Notes under the pieces: model-generated
The model's input: only the letters and a program-made list of their open reading frames with translations
Databases searched by the model: none
What the model was told of the DNA's origin: nothing
Assembly: GCA_002367355.1 (NCBI GenBank)
Contig: DFBQ01000098.1
Span: forward strand, 1-12,476
Direction of reading: 5' to 3'
Length of the DNA: 12,476 nt
Source: Deltaproteobacteria bacterium UBA3076
GTDB taxonomy: Bacteria; Desulfobacterota; Dissulfuribacteria; Dissulfuribacterales; UBA3076
Made by a program: the position numbers and the translations under genes
Shown: piece after piece, positions 1-6,979 of the stretch
How positions within the stretch are numbered: position 1 is the first letter of the stretch
Layout of the letters: each line of letters starts with the position of its first letter

Positions 1-23
1 CAAATCACCAAATCACCAAATCC
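1..23. repeat. 8-base tandem repeat (CAAATCAC) at the window's left edge
   Basis: CAAATCAC occurs at 1-8 and 9-16, followed by CAAATC at 17-22 and one more C. It is read through by the ftsQ-like frame. Eight is not a multiple of three, so a change in copy number would shift that frame. More copies may lie outside the window. Confidence 0.7.
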
Positions 24-301
24 AAAAGGCCCTGAAATTAATATCCATGGCAAGCAAAGGCACAAGAACTCTGGGTGTCAACAATATTAGCCAAATAGAC
101 ATAGCTAAAAGAGATACCTTAATACTCTATACATCTGACAGCGGTATTCCTTTTCACTTTGATACTGAAAATCTCAGTGCCCAATTCAGTAAGGCGGAAA
201 AAGTCCTGTATCAACTCTATCGCTCAGGAATATATAAGAAAGCAGCTAAGGTTGAACTGAATTACGGTCCTGGCCAAGCTTTAACCAGTCTGAAATATTA
301 G
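2..301 (+). CDS. ftsQ: Cell division protein FtsQ, C-terminal part (5' end outside window)
   Basis: FtsQ is a single-pass membrane protein of the divisome; its periplasmic beta domain binds FtsB/FtsL. The frame is open from the first complete codon of the window to a TAG at 299-301, so the gene is cut by the window edge. The ATG at 47 has no Shine-Dalgarno sequence and is probably internal. About 99 residues remain. They show the usual end of the FtsQ domain: an ALKLI helix, an alternating ISQIDIAKRDTLILYT strand pair, a glycine turn, a KAEKVLYQLY helix and a final strand KVELNY. Identification rests on this pattern plus position directly before ftsA and ftsZ, the standard dcw order. The stop codon overlaps the ftsA ribosome binding site, so the genes are probably co-transcribed. 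Oddity: the first 23 bases are an 8-base tandem repeat read as coding sequence. FtsQ homologues diverge strongly, so the name is likely but not certain. Confidence 0.65.
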   Translation, partial: KSPNHQIQKALKLISMASKGTRTLGVNNISQIDIAKRDTLILYTSDSGIPFHFDTENLSAQFSKAEKVLYQLYRSGIYKKAAKVELNYGPGQALTSLKY

Positions 302-307
302 GAGAGG
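300..307 (+). promoter_or_regulatory. Ribosome binding site deciding the ftsA GTG start
   Basis: AGGAGAGG lies 5 bases before the GTG at 313 and overlaps the ftsQ stop codon. The next ATG in frame (331) would be 23 bases from it, so GTG is preferred. Confidence 0.7.
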
Positions 308-312
308 AAAAG

Positions 313-1533
313 GTGGAGAGACCCGGTAACATGATTGTCGGCCTAGACATCGGCACTACTAAAATATGTGCGGTAGTGAGCGAGCTCAACGAAAAGGGCG
401 CTGAGATTATAGGCGTTGGGACTTATCCTTCTGTAGGTCTTCGCAAGGGAGTGGTTGTCAATATAGACAATACTGTCGATTCTATACAAAGGTCTATGGA
501 AGAGGCCGAACTCATGGCCGGATGTGAAATCGGCTCAGTGTTCATTGGTATTGCCGGTAGCCATATAAAGGGCTTCAACAGCCATGGGGTGATAGCTGTA
601 AAGGGCCAGGAGGTCTCACAGGAGGACGTTGACAGAGTCATAGATGCAGCAAGGGCAGTAGCCATACCCCTTGATAGGGAGGTCATACATATTCTGCCGC
701 AAGAGTACATTGTAGATGAGCAAGGAGGGATCCTGGATCCTGTTGGGATAACCGGGGTAAGGCTTGAAGCCAAGGTACATATAGTGACAGGAGCAGTTAC
801 GGCTGCCCAGAACCTCATCAAGTGCGCAAACCGGGCAGGGCTTGACGTAATAGACATAGTTTTTCAGCCCCTTGCCTCAGCCGAAGCAGTCTTAACCCAG
901 GAGGAAAAGGACCTGGGGGTCGCCCTTGTGGACTTTGGGGGTGGCACTACGGATCTTGCTCTATTTACTGAAAGTGCCATCAAACACACAGCCGTGCTGG
1001 GACTTGGCGGCAACAACCTCACTAATGACATAGCAGTCGGGTTAAGGACACCCAGTAAAGAGGCTGAACAAATAAAGATAGACCACGGTAGCTGTCTCAA
1101 CTCTTTGGTAGATAAAGATCAGATGATAGAAGTCCCCGGTGTGGGAGGGCGCAAACCCAGGCTTTTGTCCAGGCACATCCTGTCTGAAATACTTGAGCCC
1201 AGAGTGGAGGAGATCTTTACCTTGGTTGATCAGGAAATAGAAAGGACAGGACTTAAAGAACTACTGGCTTCAGGGGTGGTTATAACCGGAGGCTCTGCCC
1301 TCCTGCCTGGAATCGCCGAGATTGCGGATCAGGTGTTCCAGTTGCCAACAAGAATCGGCTTTCCACAGCGGATCTCCGGCCTGGTGGATGTGGTCAATGG
1401 ACCCATGTTCGCCACTGCTGTAGGCCTTGTGCTCTATGGCATGGAACATCAGCCTCAAAGAAAATTCCGGATAAGGGACGGGAACATATTCAACAGGGTA
1501 ACCCTTCGCATGAAGTCATGGTTTAAGATTTAA
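313..1533 (+). CDS. ftsA: Cell division protein FtsA, actin-like Z-ring membrane tether
   Basis: FtsA is an ATP-binding, actin-like protein on the cytoplasmic face of the membrane. It binds the FtsZ C-terminal peptide and recruits later division proteins. The 406 residues match the usual family length. Visible motifs are the first phosphate loop DIGTTK (12-17), the FtsA-specific 1C region (about 84-160, including HILPQEYIVD), the second phosphate loop DFGGGTTD (207-214) and the adenosine-site TGGSALL (325-331). The last 16 residues (NIFNRVTLRMKSWFKI) form an amphipathic helix typical of the membrane-targeting tail, so the protein is complete. The GTG start is chosen because AGGAGAGG sits 5 bases upstream; starting at Met7 would keep all motifs. 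It lies 11 bases after ftsQ and 39 bases before ftsZ, consistent with one transcript. Confidence 0.97.
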   Translation: MERPGNMIVGLDIGTTKICAVVSELNEKGAEIIGVGTYPSVGLRKGVVVNIDNTVDSIQRSMEEAELMAGCEIGSVFIGIAGSHIKGFNSHGVIAVKGQEVSQEDVDRVIDAARAVAIPLDREVIHILPQEYIVDEQGGILDPVGITGVRLEAKVHIVTGAVTAAQNLIKCANRAGLDVIDIVFQPLASAEAVLTQEEKDLGVALVDFGGGTTDLALFTESAIKHTAVLGLGGNNLTNDIAVGLRTPSKEAEQIKIDHGSCLNSLVDKDQMIEVPGVGGRKPRLLSRHILSEILEPRVEEIFTLVDQEIERTGLKELLASGVVITGGSALLPGIAEIADQVFQLPTRIGFPQRISGLVDVVNGPMFATAVGLVLYGMEHQPQRKFRIRDGNIFNRVTLRMKSWFKI

Positions 1534-1558
1534 AACAAATTTCTAACTTGTTTGAGTT

Positions 1559-1564
1559 GGAGGA
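1559..1564 (+). promoter_or_regulatory. Ribosome binding site deciding the ftsZ ATG start
   Basis: GGAGGA sits 8 bases before the ATG at 1573. An upstream in-frame TTG at 1552 would place this site inside the gene, so ATG 1573 is the better start. Confidence 0.8.
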
Positions 1565-1572
1565 CTAAGCAT

Positions 1573-2760
1573 ATGTCTTTTGAGTTTATAGAGCCAAAAC
1601 TCACTGCAAAGATAAAGGCAATTGGAGTCGGAGGTGGAGGCGGAAACGCTATTAACAGTATGATAGTCTCCGAACTCAAGGGTGTGGAATTCATAGCTGC
1701 GAACACGGATTCCCAGGCCCTTGAAGTGTCCAGAGCCGGCACAAAGATTCAACTGGGTAGAGGACTCACCAAGGGACTCGGAGCAGGAGCAAAACCTGAA
1801 ATTGGCAGGGAAGCCGCGGAAGAAAGCATAGATGATATCCGGGCAATGCTGGAAGGAAGCGATATGGTCTTCATTACTGCCGGAATGGGTGGAGGTACCG
1901 GCACCGGAGGAGCCCCTGTTATTGCAGAAATCAGTAAGGAAATGGGTGCTCTCACAGTAGCAGTAGTGACAAAACCGTTTTCCTTCGAAGGAAAACGCAG
2001 GATTCACGCTGCTGAAGAGGGAATAGAAGAATTAAAAGATGTTGTAGATACTATAATAACCATTCCGAACGACCGGCTCAGAAGCCTTGCCCAACCCAAC
2101 ACTCCGATACTGGAGATGTTCCGAAAGGCAGATGAGGTCCTTTACTATGCGGTGAGAGGTATTTCAGACCTCATAGTCCTGAGAGGGTATATAAACGTAG
2201 ACTTCGCAGATGTTCGCACTGTCACGGCTGAAATGGGGATGGCCCTCATGGGTACAGGTGTTGCCAAAGGGTCACGCAGGGCCTTGGAAGCAGTACAGAT
2301 GGCCATAGCCAATCCTTTGCTTGAAGATATCTCCATAAGCGGTGCCAGGGGCATCCTGATGAATATTACCGCAAGCAGTTCTACTCTGAGCATGGAGGAG
2401 GTAGAACAGTCATCTTCCTTGATTTACGATGAGGCTCATGAAGACGCCAATATCATCCTGGGTACTGTATTTGATGACGATATAGATGAAGAGATCAGGG
2501 TAACAGTCATAGCCACAGGTATAGGGCCTGATGCCCGTTCCTTCGAAAAACACATTGTTACACCAATAGAATCTATCAAGAAAAAGAATAAGACCATAAA
2601 GCTGGAACATGATGCGACAACCCACATCCAAAAGGATCCTGTCGGGATATCCGGCTACATAAAGAATCCGGGGAAACAAATATTAGACTTTGATGGCCTT
2701 GATAAAGTGGATACCAATGAATTGGATATTCCTGCTTTTATCAGACTAAAAGCGGATTAA
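1573..2760 (+). CDS. ftsZ: Cell division protein FtsZ, tubulin-like GTPase
   Basis: FtsZ polymerises with GTP into the cytoplasmic ring that organises division. With the ATG at 1573 it has 395 residues, a normal length. Visible motifs are the T1 glycine loop GVGGGGGNA (18-26), the tubulin signature GGGTGTG (106-112), the IPNDRL segment (about 165-170) and the T7 synergy loop NVDFAD (208-213), whose two aspartates (210, 213) drive GTP hydrolysis in the neighbouring subunit. A polar linker of about 65 residues, rich in lysine and acidic residues, follows. It leads to a conserved end peptide, [10 protein letters not shown] (384-393), the docking site for FtsA and other partners. The extended start at TTG 1552 adds MSWRTKH, which does not look like family sequence. 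It is the last gene of the plus-strand block; glmM ends 16 bases beyond on the other strand. Confidence 0.98.
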   Translation: MSFEFIEPKLTAKIKAIGVGGGGGNAINSMIVSELKGVEFIAANTDSQALEVSRAGTKIQLGRGLTKGLGAGAKPEIGREAAEESIDDIRAMLEGSDMVFITAGMGGGTGTGGAPVIAEISKEMGALTVAVVTKPFSFEGKRRIHAAEEGIEELKDVVDTIITIPNDRLRSLAQPNTPILEMFRKADEVLYYAVRGISDLIVLRGYINVDFADVRTVTAEMGMALMGTGVAKGSRRALEAVQMAIANPLLEDISISGARGILMNITASSSTLSMEEVEQSSSLIYDEAHEDANIILGTVFDDDIDEEIRVTVIATGIGPDARSFEKHIVTPIESIKKKNKTIKLEHDATTHIQKDPVGISGYIKNPGKQILDFDGLDKVDTNELDIPAFIRLKAD

Positions 2761-2776
2761 GGACCCGCAAAGAATC

Positions 2777-4132
2777 CTAAGCCCCACAGACCGACTCAAC
2801 ATGATTACACATTTTTAGGGCTATGCTGTTAATCTGTTCCTCGTTTTCGCCTTCAACCATTATACGTATAACCGGCTCAGTGCCGGAGGATCTGACAAGT
2901 ATTCTGCCTTTGCGCTTAAGATCTTTCTTTAGCTGGTCCTGAAGTTCCTTAAGACCGGCAATTTCATCCACAGTCTTCTTCTCCCGTAATTGGACATTGT
3001 GCAATACCTGAGGAAAGGAATCCATTATGCCGGCAAGTTCTGAAAGGGGCCTTTCTTTCTTTTGCATGACAGCCAAAAGCTGTAAGGCAGCTAAAATACC
3101 ATCTCCTGTAGTTATATGATCCAGAAACACCAGGTGTCCTGACTGTTCACCACCGAAGTTGTAACCTGTCCTTCTCATAGTCTCTACTACATAGCGGTCA
3201 CCGACCTGCGTTCGGATCAGCCGCCCGCCCTTGTTCTCCAGAGCGACCTCAAGCCCCATGTTGCTCATGACCGTTGCCACCAGGGTATTAGAGTTTAGCT
3301 TACCCCTGTCAATCATATCATAGGCACATACTGCCATGATATGATCTCCATCAACCACTGAACCCTTTTCATCAACCACTATTACACGGTCACCATCCCC
3401 GTCAAGTGCGATTCCGATATCGGCCTTGTGCTTACCCACAGCCTTCTGCATGAGTTCGGGATAAACGGCTCCGCACTTATAGTTAATGTTGGTACCGTTT
3501 GGACTTACTCCCAGTTTGATTACCTCAGCACCAAGCTCTTCAAAAACAGCAGGAGCCACCTTGTAGGTAGCACCATGTGCACAGTCCAGAACGATCTTAA
3601 GGCCATCCAGGGCAAGATCCTTTGGAAACGTGTTTTTCACAAATACTATGTACCTGCCGGGGGCATCGTCGATGCGGAATGCCTTGCCGACACCTTGCCC
3701 TGTTGGTTGGGATTCTATTAATACTCCCGAATCCATCAGTTCCTCTATTTGCTCCTCTGATTCGTCGGGTAATTTAAAGCCGTCGCCTGAAAAGAGTTTT
3801 ATTCCATTATCCTGAAAAAGATTATGGGATGCTGATATCACTACTCCGGCATCAGCTCTCATGTTAGTGGTAAGAAATGCAATGGCCGGGGTAGGCATGG
3901 GCCCTAGCAGCAAAACGTCCACTCCCATTGAACATATTCCGGCTGCAAGCGCATTCTCCAGCATATAGCACGATAACCGGGTATCCTTTCCTATAAGTAT
4001 CCTGGGATGACGCCCACGACGATTTCTAAACATATAGGCTACGGCACGGCCAATCTTCATTGCAATATCAGTAGTCATAGGGTGGACATTAGCTATCCCG
4101 CGAATACCGTCTGTACCGAACAAATTGCGCAT
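2777..4132 (-). CDS. glmM: Phosphoglucosamine mutase GlmM
   Basis: GlmM converts glucosamine-6-phosphate to glucosamine-1-phosphate on the cytoplasmic route to UDP-GlcNAc, the precursor of peptidoglycan and lipid A. The 451 residues fit the family (445 in E. coli). Domains in order: the N-terminal FGTDGIRG (5-12); the phosphoserine loop ISASHN (99-104) with Ser102, the same number as the E. coli active serine; the metal loop DGDGDR (244-249); the sugar-recognition GGEQSGH (327-333), matching glucosamine specificity; and the phosphate-binding RSSGTEP (414-420). An AGGAGAG site at 4139-4145 lies 6 bases before the ATG. Oddity: the residue after the SHN loop is Leu105, where family members generally have proline. 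It lies 51 bases after cdaR, so is probably the last gene of that operon. In Firmicutes GlmM binds and inhibits CdaA. Confidence 0.98.
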   Translation of the reverse strand: MRNLFGTDGIRGIANVHPMTTDIAMKIGRAVAYMFRNRRGRHPRILIGKDTRLSCYMLENALAAGICSMGVDVLLLGPMPTPAIAFLTTNMRADAGVVISASHNLFQDNGIKLFSGDGFKLPDESEEQIEELMDSGVLIESQPTGQGVGKAFRIDDAPGRYIVFVKNTFPKDLALDGLKIVLDCAHGATYKVAPAVFEELGAEVIKLGVSPNGTNINYKCGAVYPELMQKAVGKHKADIGIALDGDGDRVIVVDEKGSVVDGDHIMAVCAYDMIDRGKLNSNTLVATVMSNMGLEVALENKGGRLIRTQVGDRYVVETMRRTGYNFGGEQSGHLVFLDHITTGDGILAALQLLAVMQKKERPLSELAGIMDSFPQVLHNVQLREKKTVDEIAGLKELQDQLKKDLKRKGRILVRSSGTEPVIRIMVEGENEEQINSIALKMCNHVESVCGA

Positions 4133-4138
4133 TTAATG

Positions 4139-4145
4139 CTCTCCT
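4139..4145 (-). promoter_or_regulatory. Ribosome binding site of glmM
   Basis: AGGAGAG on the minus strand, 6 bases before the glmM ATG. It is a strong site, so glmM can be translated independently of cdaR. Confidence 0.7.
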
Positions 4146-4183
4146 AAATCCCAAACTAAAATGCTGAATTTTGATTTGTGTCT

Positions 4184-5104
4184 TTACGAATCCTCAGGAA
4201 TATTCACTTTGATATTTTGGGGTGCTATCTCCATTAACGTAAAACCTTCAGGGACAATACATTCAGGCTCCACCGAATGGATGCCGGGCTCAAGCCCATT
4301 CACTGAAATCCCAACATATATATCTGTGACCTTGATTTCTCTGAGATCCAGTATGGGCCCTCGTAAAGTCACGCTTACTATTCTGGGCCACCATAAAACA
4401 TCTGACTTGGTGGTTTCAATTTGTACCGGTATATGAGTGATGCGCCTTGTGCCCTGGGCAGGCACTATACGTACAGCGACCTTATATGTTATTTTTTCCT
4501 CAGGTGATACCTGGAGTCCCTGAAGATCCAGACCTACCTCCCTGGTAATATTATCCGAAGCCCCATCAAGGTCTACTGGGAATGTCCTTACGTCCTTTAT
4601 AGCCTTTATTACACTTTCAGGCCCTGAGATAACCACCCTTGGAGGATATACTTCCGTGTTTAAGACCTTGTGATATTTGGCAACCGTGCCTTTTAGAACA
4701 GGCCTTACAGGAAAATCACTTGACACGAGAGGCTCCAGCACTATTTCAACGTTGCCAGGCTGTATTCTGAGTACTCGAACCGCCCCGGGCAAAGAAAGGC
4801 TACCAGGTGATAAGTGAACAGTGGTTTTGCCTGGTGTTGCGTCTTTAAGATCAATTACCCTCAAAACACCCTTGGTAGCCATGGCGCGAATCATGCTGCG
4901 GGGGCCGTAGACTTTAACATCAATATTAGAAGGAATATCATTGGCTATTACCAGATCCGCTGGTATATTTACCAATTCAAGTGGAATGGAAACGCTTACC
5001 TCGGCCTTTTCTTGTCCAACCACGAAGAACCAAAGCAGCAAAGCAAATCCCAGTGAGAGTAACTTGATAACCCAATCTTTTCGAATAGAACCTCGCCGGC
5101 GCAC
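4184..5104 (-). CDS. cdaR: YbbR-domain protein CdaR, regulator of the diadenylate cyclase
   Basis: CdaR is a membrane-anchored regulator of CdaA; in Firmicutes it modulates c-di-AMP synthesis by contact. The protein has 306 residues. A charged N-terminus (RRRGSIRK) is followed by one membrane segment (about 11-30, WVIKLLSLGFALLLWFFVVG), giving N-in topology with the rest outside the cytoplasm. Three YbbR-like beta repeats follow, at about 35-122, 130-213 and 222-303. Each carries a 'V.(G/R)P...(I/L)' turn: VKVYGPRSMI, VVISGPESVI and VTLRGPILDL. Start: GTG at 5104-5102, the first possible start after the cdaA stop, with AAGGAGGA 11 bases upstream, inside the end of cdaA. The gene is in the same frame as cdaA, separated by only TAG and one CCT codon. 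The position between cdaA and glmM makes the assignment firm. Confidence 0.93.
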   Translation of the reverse strand: MRRRGSIRKDWVIKLLSLGFALLLWFFVVGQEKAEVSVSIPLELVNIPADLVIANDIPSNIDVKVYGPRSMIRAMATKGVLRVIDLKDATPGKTTVHLSPGSLSLPGAVRVLRIQPGNVEIVLEPLVSSDFPVRPVLKGTVAKYHKVLNTEVYPPRVVISGPESVIKAIKDVRTFPVDLDGASDNITREVGLDLQGLQVSPEEKITYKVAVRIVPAQGTRRITHIPVQIETTKSDVLWWPRIVSVTLRGPILDLREIKVTDIYVGISVNGLEPGIHSVEPECIVPEGFTLMEIAPQNIKVNIPEDS

Positions 5105-5107
5105 AGG

Positions 5108-5905
5108 CTAAACTATCCTCCTTCGCCACCATGGTTTTTCAGTCTCTTCAGGCGCAAAGGCGTTCTGCAGGATACGCCTGAGCGTGCCGGGATCAATATC
5201 TCTGGTGATTTTTCCGGCAATGGCCACAGAGAGACTGCCGGTCTCCTCAGAAACAACGACTACTACGGCATCGGTCTGTTCTGTTATACCTATAGCTGCC
5301 CTGTGTCTGGTGCCTAGGCGTTTGCTGATGCTTGGGTTCGTGCTCAAGGGCAGCACGCATCCAGCCACTGAAAGCCTATTCTTTTGAATAATTACTGCAC
5401 CGTCATGTAACGGTGTCCTCTTATCAAATATTGTACAAAGCAAAGCACGAGTTACTTGCCCGTCAATTATCACTCCTGACTCAAGGTAGTCTTTTAAGCC
5501 CATATCCCTCTCAAGTACTATCAAGGCACCTGTGTGGCTCTCTGTTAAAGTAGTGACTGCCTTTGCAATCTCCTCGAGGGCATGGAAGGTCTTTATCCGA
5601 ATCTTCGGGAAAGGGGTCTGGCCCATCTGAGCCAGCGCCCTGCGAATATCGTCCTGGAACACTATTATGATGAGCAGAAACAAAGAGCTAAGGATGGTCC
5701 CCAGAAGCCAGTGAAGAGTGAAAAGCTTCAACTCCCCTGCCGCGAAATAAATCACTATAATTAAAGCCAGCCCCGCTGCCATCTGCACAGCACGGGTTCC
5801 CCTGATAAGAAGGATAACACGGTATATGATGTAGGAAACCACCAAGATGTCCACTACATCCCGCCACCGAATTATTGGTATATATTGAATAAGGTTCTCA
5901 AGCAT
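5108..5905 (-). CDS. cdaA: Diadenylate cyclase CdaA (c-di-AMP synthase)
   Basis: CdaA condenses two ATP into cyclic di-AMP, a second messenger tied to potassium and osmotic balance and cell-wall state. The 265 residues match the family. The N-terminus has three predicted membrane helices (about 16-34, 38-57, 62-83); the charged FQDDIRRAL segment (83-91) leads into the cytoplasmic DAC (DisA_N) domain. Both active-site motifs are intact: DGA (168-170, in PLHDGAVII) and GTRHR (198-202). The N-terminal phrase RWRDVVDILVVSYIIYRVILLIRGTRA is family-typical, supporting the ATG at 5905. That ATG has no visible Shine-Dalgarno sequence, unlike its neighbours. A repeat element in the 164-base spacer upstream may have separated it from folP and removed an old stop/start overlap. 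cdaR follows after 3 bases. Confidence 0.96.
   Translation of the reverse strand: MLENLIQYIPIIRWRDVVDILVVSYIIYRVILLIRGTRAVQMAAGLALIIVIYFAAGELKLFTLHWLLGTILSSLFLLIIIVFQDDIRRALAQMGQTPFPKIRIKTFHALEEIAKAVTTLTESHTGALIVLERDMGLKDYLESGVIIDGQVTRALLCTIFDKRTPLHDGAVIIQKNRLSVAGCVLPLSTNPSISKRLGTRHRAAIGITEQTDAVVVVVSEETGSLSVAIAGKITRDIDPGTLRRILQNAFAPEETEKPWWRRRIV
5116..5123 (-). promoter_or_regulatory. Ribosome binding site of cdaR, inside the cdaA 3' end
   Basis: AAGGAGGA on the minus strand lies within the last codons of cdaA, 11 bases before the cdaR GTG. The spacing is long, but no better start exists between the cdaA stop and this GTG. Confidence 0.65.
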
Positions 5906-5910
5906 TAAAG
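5903..5910. repeat. 8-bp direct repeat CATTAAAG, copy 1 (covers cdaA start codon)
   Basis: This is identical to 6068-6075. On the minus strand it reads CTTTAATG, ending in the cdaA ATG. It may be a target-site duplication around the folP-cdaA repeat element. Confidence 0.5.
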
Positions 5911-5929
5911 ATTACACTGTCTTATAGAT

Positions 5930-6055
5930 AATGTTGAATTGTGAATGTTGAATTGTGGAAGAAGATTTAAAAGAGATATACCTTTAATTACACAGGTCAT
6001 ATTTTTTGAGATAAGGATGCCCTTTACCTTAATTCAACATTCACAATTCAACATT
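5930..6055. repeat. Perfect 25-bp inverted repeat built of 7-base words, folP-cdaA spacer
   Basis: Bases 5930-5954 are the exact reverse complement of 6031-6055, with a 76-base loop. Each arm is an array of 7-base words. On the plus strand TGTTGAA, TTGTGAA, TGTTGAA, TTGTGGA run contiguously at 5932-5959. On the minus strand TGTTGAA, TGTTGAA, TTGTGAA, TGTTGAA run from 6060 to 6033. Equivalently, a 14-base unit is doubled in each arm. Neither side is followed by a T-run in the direction of the operon; the T7 at 6061-6067 is on the plus strand, where no gene ends. It is therefore unlikely to be a simple terminator and looks like a short non-coding mobile or repeat element. No coding sequence is seen in the loop. 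Confidence 0.85.
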
Positions 6056-6067
6056 CAACATTTTTTT

Positions 6068-6075
6068 CATTAAAG
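6068..6075. repeat. 8-bp direct repeat CATTAAAG, copy 2 (covers folP stop codon)
   Basis: This is identical to 5903-5910. On the minus strand it reads CTTTAATG, holding the folP TAA stop and an overlapping, now orphan ATG at 6070-6068. Confidence 0.5.
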
Positions 6076-6921
6076 GCTTTCTCTGCGAATAGCATCAACT
6101 ATCCGGAGCACCTGCCTGGTGAGGGCAACATTATGGACCCGCACCAAATCCGCACCCTTCATGGCTGATACTGCAATCGCACCCAGAGTAGCTATGTCAC
6201 GCTCTCCTGCCTCTTCTATACCGGCTATTGCTCCCAGAAAGGCCTTCCGCGACACACCCACCATGACAGGGACCCCTAACTCGGTAAACTCCTCCAAGCG
6301 ATTAATCAAAACCAGGTTGTCCTGAAAACTTTTCCCAAACCCAATGCCGGGATCAATCAGCATCTTTTCCTTTGGAATGCCCTTGCTATTGGCCCAGGCT
6401 ATGCGTTTTTCCAAAAAGCCCTTGACCTCCCCAACCACATCTTCATAGTAGGGATCCACCTGCATATCTATAGGACTGCCCTTCATATGCATAAGTACAA
6501 CAGGGGCCTCAAAGGCAGATACCACATCGGCCATTCTGGGATCAAAACGCAGTGCACTGATATCGTTAATAATGTCAGCCCCCTCGCAAAGCGCGGCCTC
6601 GGCTACCTCAGCCTTTACAGTATCAACAGATATCGGGCAATCACTGATTTCCCGTATCTCCCTTATGACAGGTATCACCCGATGCAATTCTTCTTCCGGA
6701 GTAACAGGCTCTGAGAAAGGCCGGGTAGACTCCCCTCCTATGTCCAGGATGTCAGCTCCGGCAGCAACCAGCGAGGCAGCATGCCGCTTAGCCCCTTCCG
6801 GAGAAAAGAATTTCCCGCCATCTGAAAATGAATCAGGGGTCACGTTTATGACCCCCATGATATATGTGCGAGAACCCCAGTGGAATGTATGCTCTTTTAT
6901 AGCCAAACTGGGGAAAGCCAT
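6070..6921 (-). CDS. folP: Dihydropteroate synthase FolP
   Basis: FolP joins p-aminobenzoate to dihydropterin pyrophosphate, giving dihydropteroate in folate synthesis; it is the sulfonamide target. The 283 residues fit the family TIM barrel. Signatures are NVTPDSFSDGG (26-36), GGESTRP (62-68), NDIS (119-122), MHMKGSP (144-150), DPGIGFGK (190-197), SRKAFLG (224-230) and the C-terminal RVHNV (261-265) of the phosphate site. All expected catalytic loops are present. Start: ATG at 6921 is the only reasonable choice, because an in-frame stop lies four codons upstream. An AAGG sequence abuts the ATG, so the binding site is weak and translation may depend on ftsH, which ends 58 bases upstream. The ftsH-folP pairing is common in this phylum and in Proteobacteria. 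Confidence 0.97.
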   Translation of the reverse strand: MAFPSLAIKEHTFHWGSRTYIMGVINVTPDSFSDGGKFFSPEGAKRHAASLVAAGADILDIGGESTRPFSEPVTPEEELHRVIPVIREIREISDCPISVDTVKAEVAEAALCEGADIINDISALRFDPRMADVVSAFEAPVVLMHMKGSPIDMQVDPYYEDVVGEVKGFLEKRIAWANSKGIPKEKMLIDPGIGFGKSFQDNLVLINRLEEFTELGVPVMVGVSRKAFLGAIAGIEEAGERDIATLGAIAVSAMKGADLVRVHNVALTRQVLRIVDAIRRESL

Positions 6922-6979
6922 CCTTATAGCCGTTCACACTTTTTGGCAGGGAGTGAATAATTGCGCCATTCTCGTAGTA

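Noticed and set aside
1533..1553. AAACAA...TTGTTT hairpin between ftsA and ftsZ
   Set aside because: A 6-bp AT-rich stem with a 9-base loop is easily chance and has no terminator T-run.
1552..1572. TTG start giving ftsZ seven extra residues
   Set aside because: The strong GGAGGA site lies inside it, and the extra residues are not family-like.
1543..2007. 154-codon minus-strand frame
   Set aside because: It is antisense to the 5' half of ftsZ; ftsZ is unmistakable in the other direction.
2735..2768. Hairpins between ftsZ and glmM as intrinsic terminators
   Set aside because: The stems are only 4 and 6 bp, the latter AT-rich and inside ftsZ; too weak to annotate.
5930..6067. The folP-cdaA inverted repeat as a CRISPR array or a terminator
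   Set aside because: There are no regular repeat-spacer units, and the T-run is on the strand with no upstream gene.
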